Shown here one piece after another: positions 22,096 to 32,625 of a stretch of DNA of 64,000 bases. Both the position numbers and the translations under genes were made by a program. The DNA lies in contig JBBBDQ010001027.1 of assembly GCA_037127315.1 (NCBI GenBank), forward strand, positions 2,115,001-2,179,000, in the 5' to 3' direction. The stretch comes from Ascarosepion bandense. Lineage: Eukaryota > Mollusca > Cephalopoda > Sepiida > Sepiidae. Every line of letters begins with the position of its first letter. The stretch's first letter is position 1. The notes below the pieces were generated by a model. It saw only the letters and a list, made by a program, of their open reading frames with translations. It was not told the DNA's origin and ran no database searches.

Positions 22096-23620
22096 GGCAC
22101 TGGGACAAGGAAATCCATATTTATGATTAGGATGCTCTCTGAAAGCGCAATACAAACGAAGAAGGACTAATACCTGTGCTTTATTGATTATGCGAAGGCG
22201 TTCGACAAAATACACCACAAAGAATTAAAGGAGATGCTCAGGAGCATCGACATATTTGGGAAAGACATTATGGTCATTAAGAATCTCTGCTGGCAGTAAA
22301 CTGCCTGCATATGGACAGGTAACGAATTCAGCAAATATACAAAGATAGAAAGGGGCGTAAGGCAAGGATGTGTATTTTCACCGGATCTATTTAACTTGTA
22401 CAGTGAGATTATTTTGAGGACCCTAGATGTTATACCTACTGAGGTCGTTACCTGTCCGTATGCAGGCCGTTTGCTGCCAGTAGAGATTCTTGATCATCAG
22501 GAAGAGACAACTGAAGTTCCTGGGACATGCAATGAGGAAGGAGAGCCTGGAGAACCTGATACTGACTGGACAGATAGAAGGAAGGAGAGACAGAGGAAGG
22601 CAGCGGATAACATATTTGCAGGGACTGATCGGGTGGATGACGGAACGGGGGTTGCCAGGAGCAACAGGAGCAAACATACTAAGAGCCACAAGGGATAGGG
22701 AGACGTGGAGAGCCATGATAGCCTACGTCCGGAAGGGACAGGGCACATAGAAGAAGAAGAAGAAGAAGAAGAAGAAGAAGATGTTATACCAGGATTTGTC
22801 ATCGGAGGTCACAATCTGAACAACATAAGATACGCAGGCGACACAGTGCTGATTGCAGACACGGAAAGGAAACTGCAGGACCTGCAGAAGATAGCTGAAG
22901 AGAGTGGCAAGAAGTGACTACAAATAAACTGCGAGAAAACCGAATGCATGGTCATCAGCAAGAAGGGCAGCCCAAAATACCAAATACAGGTGGGGGGGTG
23001 TTAAAATCAAGTAGGTACGAAAATTTAAATATCTGGGAAGTGTTCTAACTGAAGACGGAATATACGACACCAGAGATCAAAATGCGAATTGGCATGGCCA
23101 AGGACGCGTTCCAGAAGCTGAGTAAAGTATTAAGAAACAGGAAACTTTCACTAAAACAAAGAGAGTGCTGGATTGCTATGTGATGTCAGTTCTTCAATAA
23201 GGCAGCGAATGTTGGAAATATCAAAAAAGATGAAGGGAAAACTTGAAGCAGCTAAAATGTGGTTTTACAGAAGGATGTGGCGGATATCGTAAACCGAACA
23301 TTTGAGCAATGACGAGGTTTTGGAAAGAATGGAAACGAAAAGGAAATTAATATTGAGCATCAGGAAGAGACAACTAAAGTTCCTGGGACATGCAATGAAG
23401 AAGAAGGGCTTGGAGAACTTGATACTAACAGGCCAGATAGAGGGAAAAAAGAAAAGGAAAGCGGCGGATAATATATTTGAAGGGCCTGGGCAGGTTGATG
23501 ACAGAACAAGGGCTACGAGACGTTACAGGAGAAAGCGTGCTTAGAGCCACCAGGGATAGGGAGATGTGGAAGGCCATGATCGCCTACGTCCTGAAAGGAC
23601 AAGGTACATAGAAGAAGAAG
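22096..23620 (+). pseudogene. RTE-type LINE reverse transcriptase to C-terminus, interrupted
   Basis: This is the only reverse transcriptase core of this family in the window. FIDYAKAFDKIHHKELK lies at about 22180-22230, [20 protein letters not shown] at about 22350-22410 and NIRYAGDTVLIADTERKLQD at about 22820-22880. KTECMVISKKGSPKYQIQ follows, then YLGSVLTEDG and the [14 protein letters not shown] end at 23370-23400. The catalytic YADD box has become YAGD and stops interrupt the frame. A nested RTE fragment at 22437-22779 splits the coding region. It would have made cDNA by target-primed reverse transcription; this copy is dead. Confidence 0.85.
22437..22779 (+). mobile_element. Nested RTE insertion with 5' inversion and target duplication
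   Basis: The host RTE sequence GATGTTATACC occurs at 22426-22436 and again at 22780-22790, flanking the insert as an 11-bp target duplication. The insert starts with 56 bp (22437-22492) that is antisense to the RTE segment at 22282-22335. It then switches at 22493 to the sense RTE 3' end, and finishes with an (AAG)n tail. This is the twin-priming signature known for L1-type retrotransposition. Confidence 0.85.
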
Positions 23621-23984
23621 ATAGAATGGCAGATAATGGTTAATTCTTTTGCGATTATGACGTGATCATTCTTTCCAACATTCTTTTCTTGATTGTCGTT
23701 AAAGGTTCTTGCAATGAATCTGTTTTTTGTCTGATGGGGTCTCGCACTGCTTCATTTCTGATTAGATCTACATAGATGCTTAGTATGATCGCTAGCATTT
23801 CATTTCTATCGTAGCATGAGAAATACATTTCAGAAGAATTAATTTTTTTTTTTTTTTTTTGGTTACAATGCCTTTTGCACAAATCTACGTAACTTGCTTG
23901 TCGGCTTTTACTATACTCAGGTTAAAAATGATAGAAAAAGATGTTTAATTTACACAAAATCGATTGTAATTACTACAAAATATT
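23621..23984. other. No gene recognised
   Basis: Unassigned sequence with a poly-T run at 23840-23861. Confidence 0.35.
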
Positions 23985-24550
23985 CTCTCTCTGTTTATCT
24001 GTCTACCTATCTGTCTGTCTATTTATCCCTCTCTCTCTCTCTCGCTCTCTCTCTCTCTCTACATATATGAAAATAAGGATTTTCCTATAGGTTATAAATG
24101 GTATCGATTAGAAATATTATGGAACAAAGAACATATTTAAATATTCGGTAAGTGTTTTAACAGATGACGGAACGTACAACATTGGAATCTGGAGGGGCAT
24201 TAGGATAGAAAAAGATGCCTTCCAAAAGCTAAGTAGAGTATTAAGTATTACTCAGATTAGAAATAATAAAAAAAGAATTTTAATTTACACAAAATCGATT
24301 GTAATTGCTACAAATGTTCTCTCTCTGTGTATCTGTCTATCTCTCTTTCTCTCTCTCTCTCTCTACATATATGAAAATAAGGACTTTCATATCGGCTATA
24401 AATGGTATCGATTAGAGATATTATAAAACAAAAGACATACTTAAATATGTCTTAATCTCTTCTGCGAATCAACTGTGGGGGGTGATAGGATGTTCCATTA
24501 AAACAAGTACTTGATAAATTTTATCTTATTTTCAACTGTTCTACACCCTT
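23985..24550 (+). repeat. Direct duplication containing CT microsatellite and RTE piece
   Basis: The block CAAAATCGATTGTAATTACT, (CT)n, ACATATATGAAAATAAGGA, TATAAATGGTATCGATTAGA appears at about 23955-24120 and again at 24285-24420. The first copy continues into a fragment of RTE coding sequence (YSVSVLTDDGTYNI-like, 24130-24250). An inverted copy of the same junction lies at 25140-25225. Confidence 0.65.
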
Positions 24551-24564
24551 TTACACCATCCACT

Positions 24565-25330
24565 AAATCAAGCTTCTTCTTCTTCTTCTTCTTCTTCTTC
24601 TTCTTCTATGTGTTATGTCCATAGGCGTTCATGGTTCTCCACATTTTCCTCTCATTTGCTATATCTCCCAAACCTTGTTCCGCCATCCATTTACTCAAGC
24701 CCATCAAGTATGTTATACGTTGAGTTCTTCTGTCTTCAGTCTGTCCTGTGAGTATTAAATTTACCGAACCATCATTCCTCAGTATGTGCCCAAGAAATTT
24801 AAACTGTCTCTTCCTGATCTTAAGTATAAGTTAGTTTTTGTTTCCATTTTCTCTAAAACCTCGTTGCTGCTGACATGTTCGCTTCATCGTATTCTCAACA
24901 TCCTTCTGTAGAACCATATTTTTGCTGATTCGAGTCTCTTCTTCATTCAGAATTGATTTTCTAGTATCACTGCTATATAAGAGGATATATATCACATATT
25001 AGTTCAGTATTCTTTTCTTCGTAGATAACTATATTTTTCTGTTTCTTAATACATTGCTTAGCTTTTAGACAGCAATTTTCGTTATTCCAATGCGCCTCCA
25101 GATTCTAATGTTGCACGTTCCATCATTTGTTAAAACACTTCCCGGATATTTAAATATGTTTTTTGTTTTATAATATCTCTAATCGATACCCATTTATAGC
25201 CGATATGAAAGTCCTTACTCGTACTTCCTTACATCGATACTTCTTCATCACTTCGGCGAATCAACTGTCGGTGGTGATAGGATGTCCCATTATAACACCT
25301 ACCCCTGAGCTAAATTCTTCCCTAGAATTT
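24565..25330 (-). pseudogene. RTE-type LINE C-terminus, diverged
   Basis: On the minus strand this begins near 25300 and ends with an (AAG)n tail at 24573-24607, the same tail type as the nested insertion at 22437. Decayed pieces of KYLGSVLTNDGTCNIRI, RNRKI and FLGHILRNDG can be traced. It is more diverged than the other RTE copies and inverted relative to its neighbours. Confidence 0.65.
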
Positions 25331-25591
25331 TGCTTTTAATATTTTTTTCTTTTTGGGTTTAGGCATAGGCGGTTAATTCTTTTCCTCTTCCTATCACTTT
25401 TTCTCCTCACATTTCGAGTTGGTATAACTTCAGATTTTGGAGAATCACCGAAATTTTGGGGTCGATGTTGCCTCCATCGATATTTCACTATTAATGCGGG
25501 GGTTGAATCTGGAAAGCGTCGTATAAAACTTCCATCGGGAATTCTTCGTTATTTTAGACGGTTTTAATGTATCGGGATCTCATCTTCGTCG

Positions 25592-25884
25592 GCACTGTTA
25601 TATCACGGGAACGATGTAAATATCAAGGTAAATTTCGAATGGAAAGATATACACAACACGTAAGGGGTAAACAAATAACAGAGTTTATTGTATGGAAAAG
25701 TACAATTAATAGAGAGTTCATAAAATGGTAAGTCAAGACGGAATGGGAACGGAAGTCGAATCGTCTCGTACTTCCTTACTTCTTAATCTCTTCTATGTTA
25801 TTTGTTTACCCCTTACGTGTTGTGTAAATCTTTGAACTTGGAAATTACCTTGTTATTTATATCGTTCCCGCGATATAACAGTGC
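25592..25884. mobile_element. MITE-like foldback element
   Basis: The left end GCACTGTTATATCACGGGAA and the complement of the right end, GCACTGTTATATCGCGGGAA, match over roughly 90 bp of imperfect terminal inverted repeat. This includes ACAACACGTAAGGGGTAAAC on both arms. The internal part is about 110 bp with no coding capacity. No clear target duplication is seen, so the superfamily is unassigned. Confidence 0.75.
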
Positions 25885-26095
25885 TACAAAGTACAGGAAA
25901 TTGTGGAGAACCATGAACGCTCATGTCTTGAATGGACATGACACATTGAAGAAAAAAGAGCTGAAGTAAATAAATAGCGGAACAACTTTTAGGTGAAATA
26001 GCAAAAAGATAAAATGCTTAAAGAGCCTCAAAGAAGAATAAAATTATGGCGAGCCATAATCACTTAGGCCTTGTAGCAACATAGCATCTAAAGAA
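25885..26095 (+). mobile_element. RTE 3' end fragments
   Basis: AAATTGTGGAGAACCATGAA...GTCTTGAATGGACATGACAC at 25890-25950 is a diverged RTE terminus. A second poorer copy lies at about 26030-26095 (GCGAGCCATAATCACTTAGG). Confidence 0.5.
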
Positions 26096-26159
26096 GTAAG
26101 CGAAAACCTTATTATTAAGACAAAAACCAAAGTTAATTATCAATAAACTAAACTAAAAC

Positions 26160-26770
26160 ACATTATTTACATTATTTGGACTATTGTCCTCATCTTTGTT
26201 GCCATTTTATACGACGTTTAATAATAGATCATTCTATTTGTCTATATTTCTGAGATGAGGTAGTATTTACAGTATTTACATTATTCAGACTATTATTCTC
26301 ATCTTTGTTGCCATTTGTACGACGTTTAATAATAGATCATTCTATTTGTCTATATTTCAGAGATGAGTTAGTATTAACAGTATTTACATTATTCGGACTT
26401 TTGTCCTCATCTTTGTTGCCATTTATATGACGTTGAATAATAGATCATTATATTTGTGTATATTTCCGAGATAAGGTAGTATTTACATTATTTACATTAT
26501 TCGGACTATTATCCTCATCTTTGTTGCCATTTGTACGTCGTTTAATAATAGATCGTTCTATTTGTCTATATTTCTGAGATGAGGTAGTATTTACAGTATT
26601 TACATTATTCAGACTATTATTCTCATCTTTGTTGCCATTTGTACGACGTTTAATAATAGATCATTCTATTTGTCTATATTTCAGAGATGAGTTAGTATTA
26701 ACAGTATTTACATTATTCAGACTTTTGTCCTCATCTTTGTTGCCATTTCTGCCACGTTTCGATCGTTGTA
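26160..26770 (-). repeat. 108-bp minisatellite, amplified arm of palindromic element
   Basis: About five units of 108 bp, marked by GACGTTTAATAATAGATCAT at about 26213, 26321, 26429, 26537 and 26645. Each unit also contains CATCTTTGTTGCCATTT. On the minus strand the unit aligns with the 119-bp unit of 53700-55080 and with the single copy at 27060-27175. Confidence 0.8.
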
Positions 26771-27175
26771 CGCTCTCGCCTTCTTCAGATGCTAGGAATT
26801 TCAAACCGAACCCTTTTTATATCTGTATATATTTTCAGGTATATCCACTAGATATAGAAGTTGGTTAGTTCCTGTGACTTGACCCAAAGAGTTGTGAGTT
26901 CAATACCAGGCTACAGCAGTGGTGAACAAGCAACTTACAGGGTTAGAGGGAGATAACTCATAACTATCAAAAGAGCTATGCACAAGGAATGAGGATGATA
27001 TACCCCAGTGATTGTAATGAAGGGTTCGGTTCGAAATTCTTAGCGCCTGAAGAAGGCCGGAGCGTACAACGGCTGAAACGTCGTAGAAATGACAAAAAAT
27101 ATGAGAACAATAGTCCGAATAATGTAGATAGTGTAAATACTCCCTCTCCTCAGAAATATAAACATATACTAACCT
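26740..27175. repeat. Palindromic element with hammerhead-like arms and tRNA-like centre
   Basis: CTTCTTCAGATGCTAGGAAT at about 26780 is the inverted partner of a GAAATTCTTAGCGCCTGAAG segment at 27035. The arms also share AACCGAACCC with GGGTTCGGTT, and GTTTCGATCGTTGTACG with CGTACAACGGCTGAAACG. Each arm contains CTGAAGAAGG...GAAACGT, a hammerhead-like core. Between them, GTTGGTTAGTTCCTG and GTGAGTTCAATACCAGG resemble polymerase III A and B boxes. Confidence 0.65.
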
Positions 27176-27670
27176 AAAATAATACTCTTAAATTTTATAT
27201 GAATCCGAGATCCGAACTTCGTGTATGCTTTTATGGCCAAACGAATAAATCAGACGAAGATAAGACGTACAAAGTTATATTCATGAAACGGAGAGGCTAG
27301 ATTCATTTATAATTTAAGTGAATTCAATATTCTATTAACAATACAGATTGTTTGCAAAGTTTATTACAACTTAGAATTTCATAGACGTGACAAGTGCCAG
27401 GAACTGACCTGATTTTCTAAAAATAAATGAAGATTTAATAGCATTTAATATCAATCCCCTTGAAAATGTTTAAAAAAAATGGCCGAGTGCGCTTAGGACA
27501 ATAGACAATATTAATAATATTTACATTCTCTTGCCTCCACCAAACGGAAAAATTTAAGAAAACAAAAATTGAAAAACTAATAAAGTTCACCAAATTTCCT
27601 TTCTTTGTCATATTCAACTAATCATGTGGGAAAGAAAGCTTGCTTCTTAACTGTACATTATATATATATA
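27176..27670. other. No gene recognised
   Basis: AT-rich unassigned DNA between the palindromic element and the hammerhead-like cluster. Confidence 0.35.
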
Positions 27671-27717
27671 TCCACACTGATGACGTGTGATACATAAAAA
27701 CGGGCTTGTATTTGGAT
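27671..27717 (+). ncRNA. Decayed hammerhead ribozyme copy
   Basis: CCACACTGATGA at 27672-27683 is followed by GTGTGATACA and then AAAAACGGGCTTGTATTTGG. This aligns with the better candidate at 60281-60330 (minus strand), but GAAA has become AAAA and stem II is weakened. Stem I (TCCA with TGGA) survives. Confidence 0.5.
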
Positions 27718-27821
27718 AACGCATATATATATTGCCGGGTCTTCGGTTTTAAGTTTTTATCACATTTCTAAATCTGTTTACAGGCCGTAACAACAAAGAA
27801 TACTTCACAATAGTAAATATA

Positions 27822-27869
27822 AGCCCTGATGATGGTTATAACAACCGAAACATTATAATGTTGGCTACC
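27822..27869 (+). ncRNA. Candidate type I hammerhead ribozyme
   Basis: The core CTGATGA is at 27826-27832 and GAAA at 27847-27850. Stem II is GGTT/AACC (27834-27837 with 27843-27846), with one extra U at 27833. Stem III is the self-complementary ACATTATAATGT (27850-27861), and the cleavage triplet would be GTT (27860-27862). Stem I is AGCC/GGCT (27822-27825 with 27863-27866). A very short or palindromic stem III is typical of hammerheads in Penelope-like elements. The bulged U and short stem I leave activity uncertain. Confidence 0.5.
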
Positions 27870-28074
27870 ATACAATAAATCCATATTTTTTTGTTTCTCA
27901 AGTATTTTTTATCTCACATTGTCCGAATTTATTTTCCATTTCAATATATATATATATATATATATATTTCCTATATATATATATATATATATATATAGGA
28001 AAAACTACTAAAAAGTTGATAATTTAAAAATTTATTTTTTTTGAGAGTATTTATTTATTTCTATTATTATGTAT

Positions 28075-28114
28075 ATATATTTGATATTTCAGACCGGCCT
28101 CGGCCTTTCATCAG
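28075..28114 (-). ncRNA. Hammerhead-like motif
   Basis: The minus strand reads CTGATGA (28114-28108), then a stem AGGCC/GGTCT enclosing GAGGCC, then GAAA, then ATATCAAATAT, which can form a four-pair stem III. No convincing stem I is seen, so it is probably a degenerate copy. Confidence 0.35.
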
Positions 28115-28209
28115 AAACAAATGATTTGAAAATTTAAACTAGAAGCGTTCGTCGCGAGAGCGTTCGTCGAGAGATGTTTACATCACTTAGAAAGCTATAT
28201 ATATATATA

Positions 28210-28928
28210 CTAGCAGTACAGCCCGGCGTTGCTCGGGATTAATGAAAGCTTTAAAACTAATCCATGGTCCTGGAGCTCCGACCCTTTGGACGTTGGCACG
28301 AAAGACTAAAAAGCAACAGTTGTTTCCAGTTAAAGCGAAACCATAGACTGAAAGAAAAATGAATGGATGTAAGTCAAATTTTGATTTTCCTGGTATCGAT
28401 ATCAAATAAGTTTTTTTCGTCGTCAACTGAATTTTGAATGCTAAATAAGTCCTCTGAGTAAATGGTATCATGGTTGAGACTAAGAACTACAATTATACCT
28501 ACTTAGAGCCAAACCCGAAGCAAAAACTAAAATAAAAGGGCTGAAAAAAATACAGGCATACAGGTAGATAAACGGACACACACACAAACATCTTGCCTTT
28601 TATATACATAATCAACTTTTTGTACAATTGGAAGAACTGCAACCTTGAAACTTCTGAATATCGTTTCTTATGTCTTTGTCTATGAGTGTATCAAATTTGA
28701 TTAAAATTGAACCACTCCTTCTATAACCCGATTTTTTCGATTATCAATTTCCGATATTTCTCGGGGGTAGCTCGACACAAAAACATAGATAAGAACACTC
28801 GCAGACGCTTATAGTACAACTGTGAAATTTTCAAGAAAATCGGTTCAGCCGTTTCAGAGTCTATAGGTAACGGACACACACACACAGACACAAACACAGA
28901 CAAATTACCATTTATATATAAGTTTAGA
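28210..28928 (-). mobile_element. Non-autonomous Helitron-like element, complete termini
   Basis: The plus strand begins A|CTAGCAGTACAGCCCGGCGT and ends ATATAAGTTTAGA|T, the exact complements of the CTAG 3' end and TC 5' end. It is 719 bp with no reading frame for Rep or helicase. The AT microsatellite seen inside other copies is nearly absent here. Confidence 0.75.
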
Positions 28929-29084
28929 TTGATGGGTCTTTAGCGTTTTCAGGTGAGATAACCTATAGCAAATTAATTTTTTCTCGTCTCTTTTTTACAC
29001 CTCCTTTTCGTTCATGTCACCAAGGTATAGGTATATAGTTTGTCATAATATTTCTCCGTTACTAATAAAAGTATTGTTTTAGCG

Positions 29085-29147
<63 letters not shown>

Positions 29148-29619
29148 CTTCACAATCCCAAACATGGCAATCATAGCAACAGAAAATAAGAGGTTTATTT
29201 AACCATACAAGACTATTACAGCTGGAGGATTAATACAAATACTTGTCACTTAGTTGAGTGATCTTATATCCAGCACCTCTACACTTACGGGTTTCGTCGA
29301 CAATATTTTGTGTAATTGCTCAGTCCACTCCTCAGTAGATAACAGGAACATTTTCTTTGTATTCATGTATAAGTAAGAGTGTGTGTGCAAGTGCGCGCTG
29401 GTCAGTGCATGTGTGTATATGACTGCATGTGTGCGTATGTGTACTCTTTCAGTTCTCTCACTGTTCCTTTTTTTCTTCATTTCTTTGTCTTTCGACTCTG
29501 AATGTCACAATATTATGGAGCGAAGTTATTTCTGGGGATAGAGATATTTCCAAATATTCTAGGTTTTTGTAAAGATTTTCAAATATATGTGCATTTTTTG
29601 TTATTTTTTGTTCAAATAG

Positions 29620-29620
<1 letters not shown>
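28929..29620. other. Microsatellites and unassigned sequence
   Basis: AT then GT dinucleotide runs at 29085-29145. The remainder is unassigned. Confidence 0.4.
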
Positions 29621-29622
<2 letters not shown>

Positions 29623-29662
<40 letters not shown>

Positions 29663-29775
29663 CATTTTTCATTAAAGATCGATTTCTGCTATGGTTGCAC
29701 TACCTACCAAGACTGCAGGAAAATCTAAGGCAGGCAGTGGTGTGTTGTTATGACTTCATTTCATGTTTTTTCATA
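29623..29775. repeat. Dispersed repeat G with (ATT)n
   Basis: An (ATT)n run (29623-29660) is followed by CTATGGTTGCACTACCTACC and GAAAATCTAAGGCAGGCAG. The latter part matches 39985-40065 (CCATGGTCAAACTAGCTACA, GAAAATCTAAGGCTGGCTG). The second copy is separated from its own (ATT)n by the Helitron at 39194-39960. Confidence 0.55.
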
Positions 29776-30369
29776 TCTCCCAAACATGACTAGCGTTACA
29801 TAGACAAAGTTCTCCTTAGTGTGTGGGCTGTACTTAACAAAACAATTTTTTGTATATCGCTTAAGCTCGGATTTCCAGGGATTCTTTCAATGTATTGTTT
29901 TGTTCAACTATCACTGGTACGATTCTTGTTTTCAATTTCCACATTGTTTTCTATTTCAATTTCCAGGTCTTTATATTTTGACAGTTTTTCAAATTCCTTG
30001 GTTGCTATGCTACAATCCATTGGACAAGCCATATCAATTAACAGGCAAGTTTTTTCTTTTTGTTATTATTATTATTATTATTATTATTTAATATATGCTT
30101 AAATGACAAAGGAAATAATTTTTGTATGTCTTCGATTTTTCTATTTTGTCGTGTTTCCTGTTTAGTAATTGCTTCTTTTTTTTCTGGCCTGGTGTTATCT
30201 TATTATTGTCCTTTGAATACATATACAAACAGGCATAAATACATATGATCGCTGACACAAACATGTATATGCATACACACACACGCACACACGTGTATAT
30301 ATATATATATATATATATAAATGAAAGAGTAAAGCTGAATACTACAAGGCATGTTGAAAACGAAAAAAA
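29776..30369. other. No gene recognised; (TTA)n and AT runs
   Basis: A (TTA)n run at 30062-30088 and AT run at 30297-30318. Open frames here are short and without motifs. Confidence 0.35.
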
Positions 30370-30412
30370 CTGGTTTCGTTCCCGCTTTTCAGGTCTCATC
30401 GGGAGATTAACT
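30370..30412 (-). ncRNA. Hammerhead-like remnant
   Basis: The minus strand reads TCCCGATGAGACCTGAAAAG, CGGGAACGAAACCAG. The CTGATGA core is CCGATGA here, and the strongest stem is CCCG/CGGG. It is probably a decayed member of the hammerhead-like repeats. Confidence 0.3.
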
Positions 30413-30816
30413 TAAAATAAATTATGGAATGACTAAAGGGAAGCGAAGAAAGAGGAATAGAAAATATAATGTGAAAGGGAAAGAAGTACTAGATGTTAAC
30501 GATAACAAGTCCCAGCAAACATTCACGCTGTTTACAGAGAGAAGGTTTGCGAGACCTCATATACAAAGACTCCAGCACTCTTAAATGAAATAAAGAGTGT
30601 GACGGGGTCACAATTGTGAAACAGTCAACACTAAAATCAGCCACACATTTTCTATTATTTATAAGGTGCTTGCATATGGAGGAACCATAGGTATTCGAGA
30701 TTATTTTAAAACTAAGTTATGATTCCGGACCTTACTACGAACGTGCTGTTTAATTCTCATGTATAGACGTGACTTGTTCTCACTATGTAGTTGGTAAACA
30801 CAATTATATTGATAAA
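30413..30816. other. No gene recognised
   Basis: Purine-rich, then mixed, unassigned sequence. Confidence 0.35.
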
Positions 30817-31186
30817 CTAGCAGTATAGCCCGGCGTTGCTCGGGCGTAAAGAAAGTTTTAAAACAAATCAATGGTCCTGGAGCTCAGACCCTAAAAAACT
30901 AAAAAGCAATAGTTGTTTTCAGTTAAAGCGAAACTGTAGACTGAAAGAAAAATGTATGGATGTAAGTCAAACTTTGATTTCCTGGTATCGATGTCAAATA
31001 AGTTTTTTCGTCGTAAAATGAATTTTGAAAGCTAAATAAGTCCTCTGAATAAATGGTATCATGGCTGAGACTAAGAACTACAATTATAGCTACTTAGAGT
31101 AGAACCCGAAGCAAAAACTAAAATAAAAGGGCTGAAAAAATTACAGACATACAGGCAGATAAACACACACACACACAAACATCTTG

Positions 31187-31243
<57 letters not shown>

Positions 31244-31574
31244 ATCGATTTTTTGCACTATTGTAAGAACTACAACCTTGAAACTTCTGAATATCGTTTC
31301 TTATGTCTTTGTCTATGAATGTATCAAATTTGATTAAAATCGGACCACTCCTTCTATAACCCGATTTTTTTCTATTATCGATTTTCGATATTTATTGGGT
31401 GTACCTCGACACAAAACCTAGCTAAGAACACTCGCAGACGCTTATAGTACAACTGTGTAAATTTTCAAGAAAATCGGTTCCACCGCTTCGGAGTCTATAG
31501 GTAACGGACGTACACAGGCACAGACACAAACACATACACACACAGACAAAGTTCCATTTATAAATAGGTTTAGA
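30817..31574 (-). mobile_element. Non-autonomous Helitron-like element, complete termini
   Basis: The plus strand runs from A|CTAGCAGTATAGCCCGGCGT to AAATAGGTTTAGA|T. It is 758 bp with an AT microsatellite at 31192-31240 and no transposition gene. Confidence 0.75.
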
Positions 31575-31985
31575 TTGCAGAATAGTTCTTCAGTGTATTC
31601 AGCTGAATCGAAATAGTGAGCTGAACATCAACGTCTGATTAAATCCCTGAAGGACAATCATCCCCAGACCGGATAAAGGTGCTAGGGTTGTTCTCATGAA
31701 TCGTTCAGAGTACGTGGCTAAGATGTTGTCAATTTTCGAATACACGTCTAAATTCGTAAAACTCGGCTGTGTTGATACATGTGATGCCACTACATCAAGT
31801 GAAACAAAATTTCAAAATGAACTCATGAAGTGGATAAAAAGCGGAGTTAATACCGGGGAAATTTCGGGTGAAATTCGTCCGTCCGGGTCAATTCGACCCC
31901 GTCTATATGGGTTACCGAAAATACATAATTATGGGGTATCGTTAAGACCCATCCTTTCAATAATAGGATCAGCCTAACACTAGGA
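31575..31985 (+). pseudogene. Penelope-like reverse transcriptase, N-terminal part
   Basis: A frame open at 31696-31977 reads KWIKSGVNTGEI, then IRPRLYGLPKIHN and LRPILSIIGSA. The PRLYGLPKIHK...PLRPI(V/L)S motif is characteristic of Penelope-like reverse transcriptases, which are related to telomerase. The frame ends near 31978 at a block of SINE insertions (32020-32625), and the rest of the element resumes at about 32626. Confidence 0.8.
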
Positions 31986-32019
31986 TGCCAAATGGCTTTC
32001 TTTAGTGTTAGAACCTGTG

Positions 32020-32625
32020 TTGCAACATTTAAGTCAGTCAGTTAAGTGCCATACGTGATACACGCTTGGGCGATCATGTCTCGAAAGAGACATGACTGAC
32101 TGGGCGGAAGATTATCCCGCAGTAGGTTGCCATTGCTTTCTGCGGTAGACTGGTTGCCGACCAAGGCTATAGAACCCAATCTGTCCTGTTATTTGACTCA
32201 GAGCTAGAGAGAGATGGATTATATTTTAAGTGGGGGATCAGTTTATTACTTCATAAGAATATAAAACTGATCCCCCACATCATGCCTAGCAGAAGGCTTA
32301 ATTATGTTTCCAACTATTATATTCAGTCCGTCAGTTAAGTGCCATACGTGATATGACTGAAAGAGACATGACTGACTGGGCAGAAGATTATCCCGCAGTA
32401 GGTTGACATTGCTTTCTGCGGTAGACTGGTTGTCGACCAAGGCTATAGAACCCAATCTGTCCTGCTATTTAACCCATAACTGGAAGGAAGAGACGGATTA
32501 ATACCTTTCCCAAGGGTATTTGCGCGTAAGTGAATAAAATGGATTTAGCTGGAATTCGAACTCGGCTCCCCGGTTTCTCGTTCCGACCGATATCCACTGT
32601 ACCACTCTCTATAAAGGATTCTTTT
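32020..32625 (-). mobile_element. SINE pair with palindromic linker, inside Penelope-like element
   Basis: On the minus strand a full-length-type SINE starts near 32620 with a tRNA-like head (CAGTGGATATCGG, GAGCCGAGTTCGAATTCC). It runs to ACTTAACTGACGGACTG near 32335. The linker follows (32227-32279, a perfect palindrome GTGGGGGATCAGTTT / AAACTGATCCCCCAC), then a second SINE 3' portion to 32030. This is the mirror image of 16258-16832. Confidence 0.85.

Noticed and set aside
22423..22802. Minus-strand frames of about 100 codons
   Set aside because: Antisense of the nested RTE insertion and its AAG tail.
29819..30102. Overlapping 90-codon hydrophobic frames
   Set aside because: The hydrophobicity comes from T-rich DNA and the frame ends in a TTA microsatellite. 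Nothing else supports coding.
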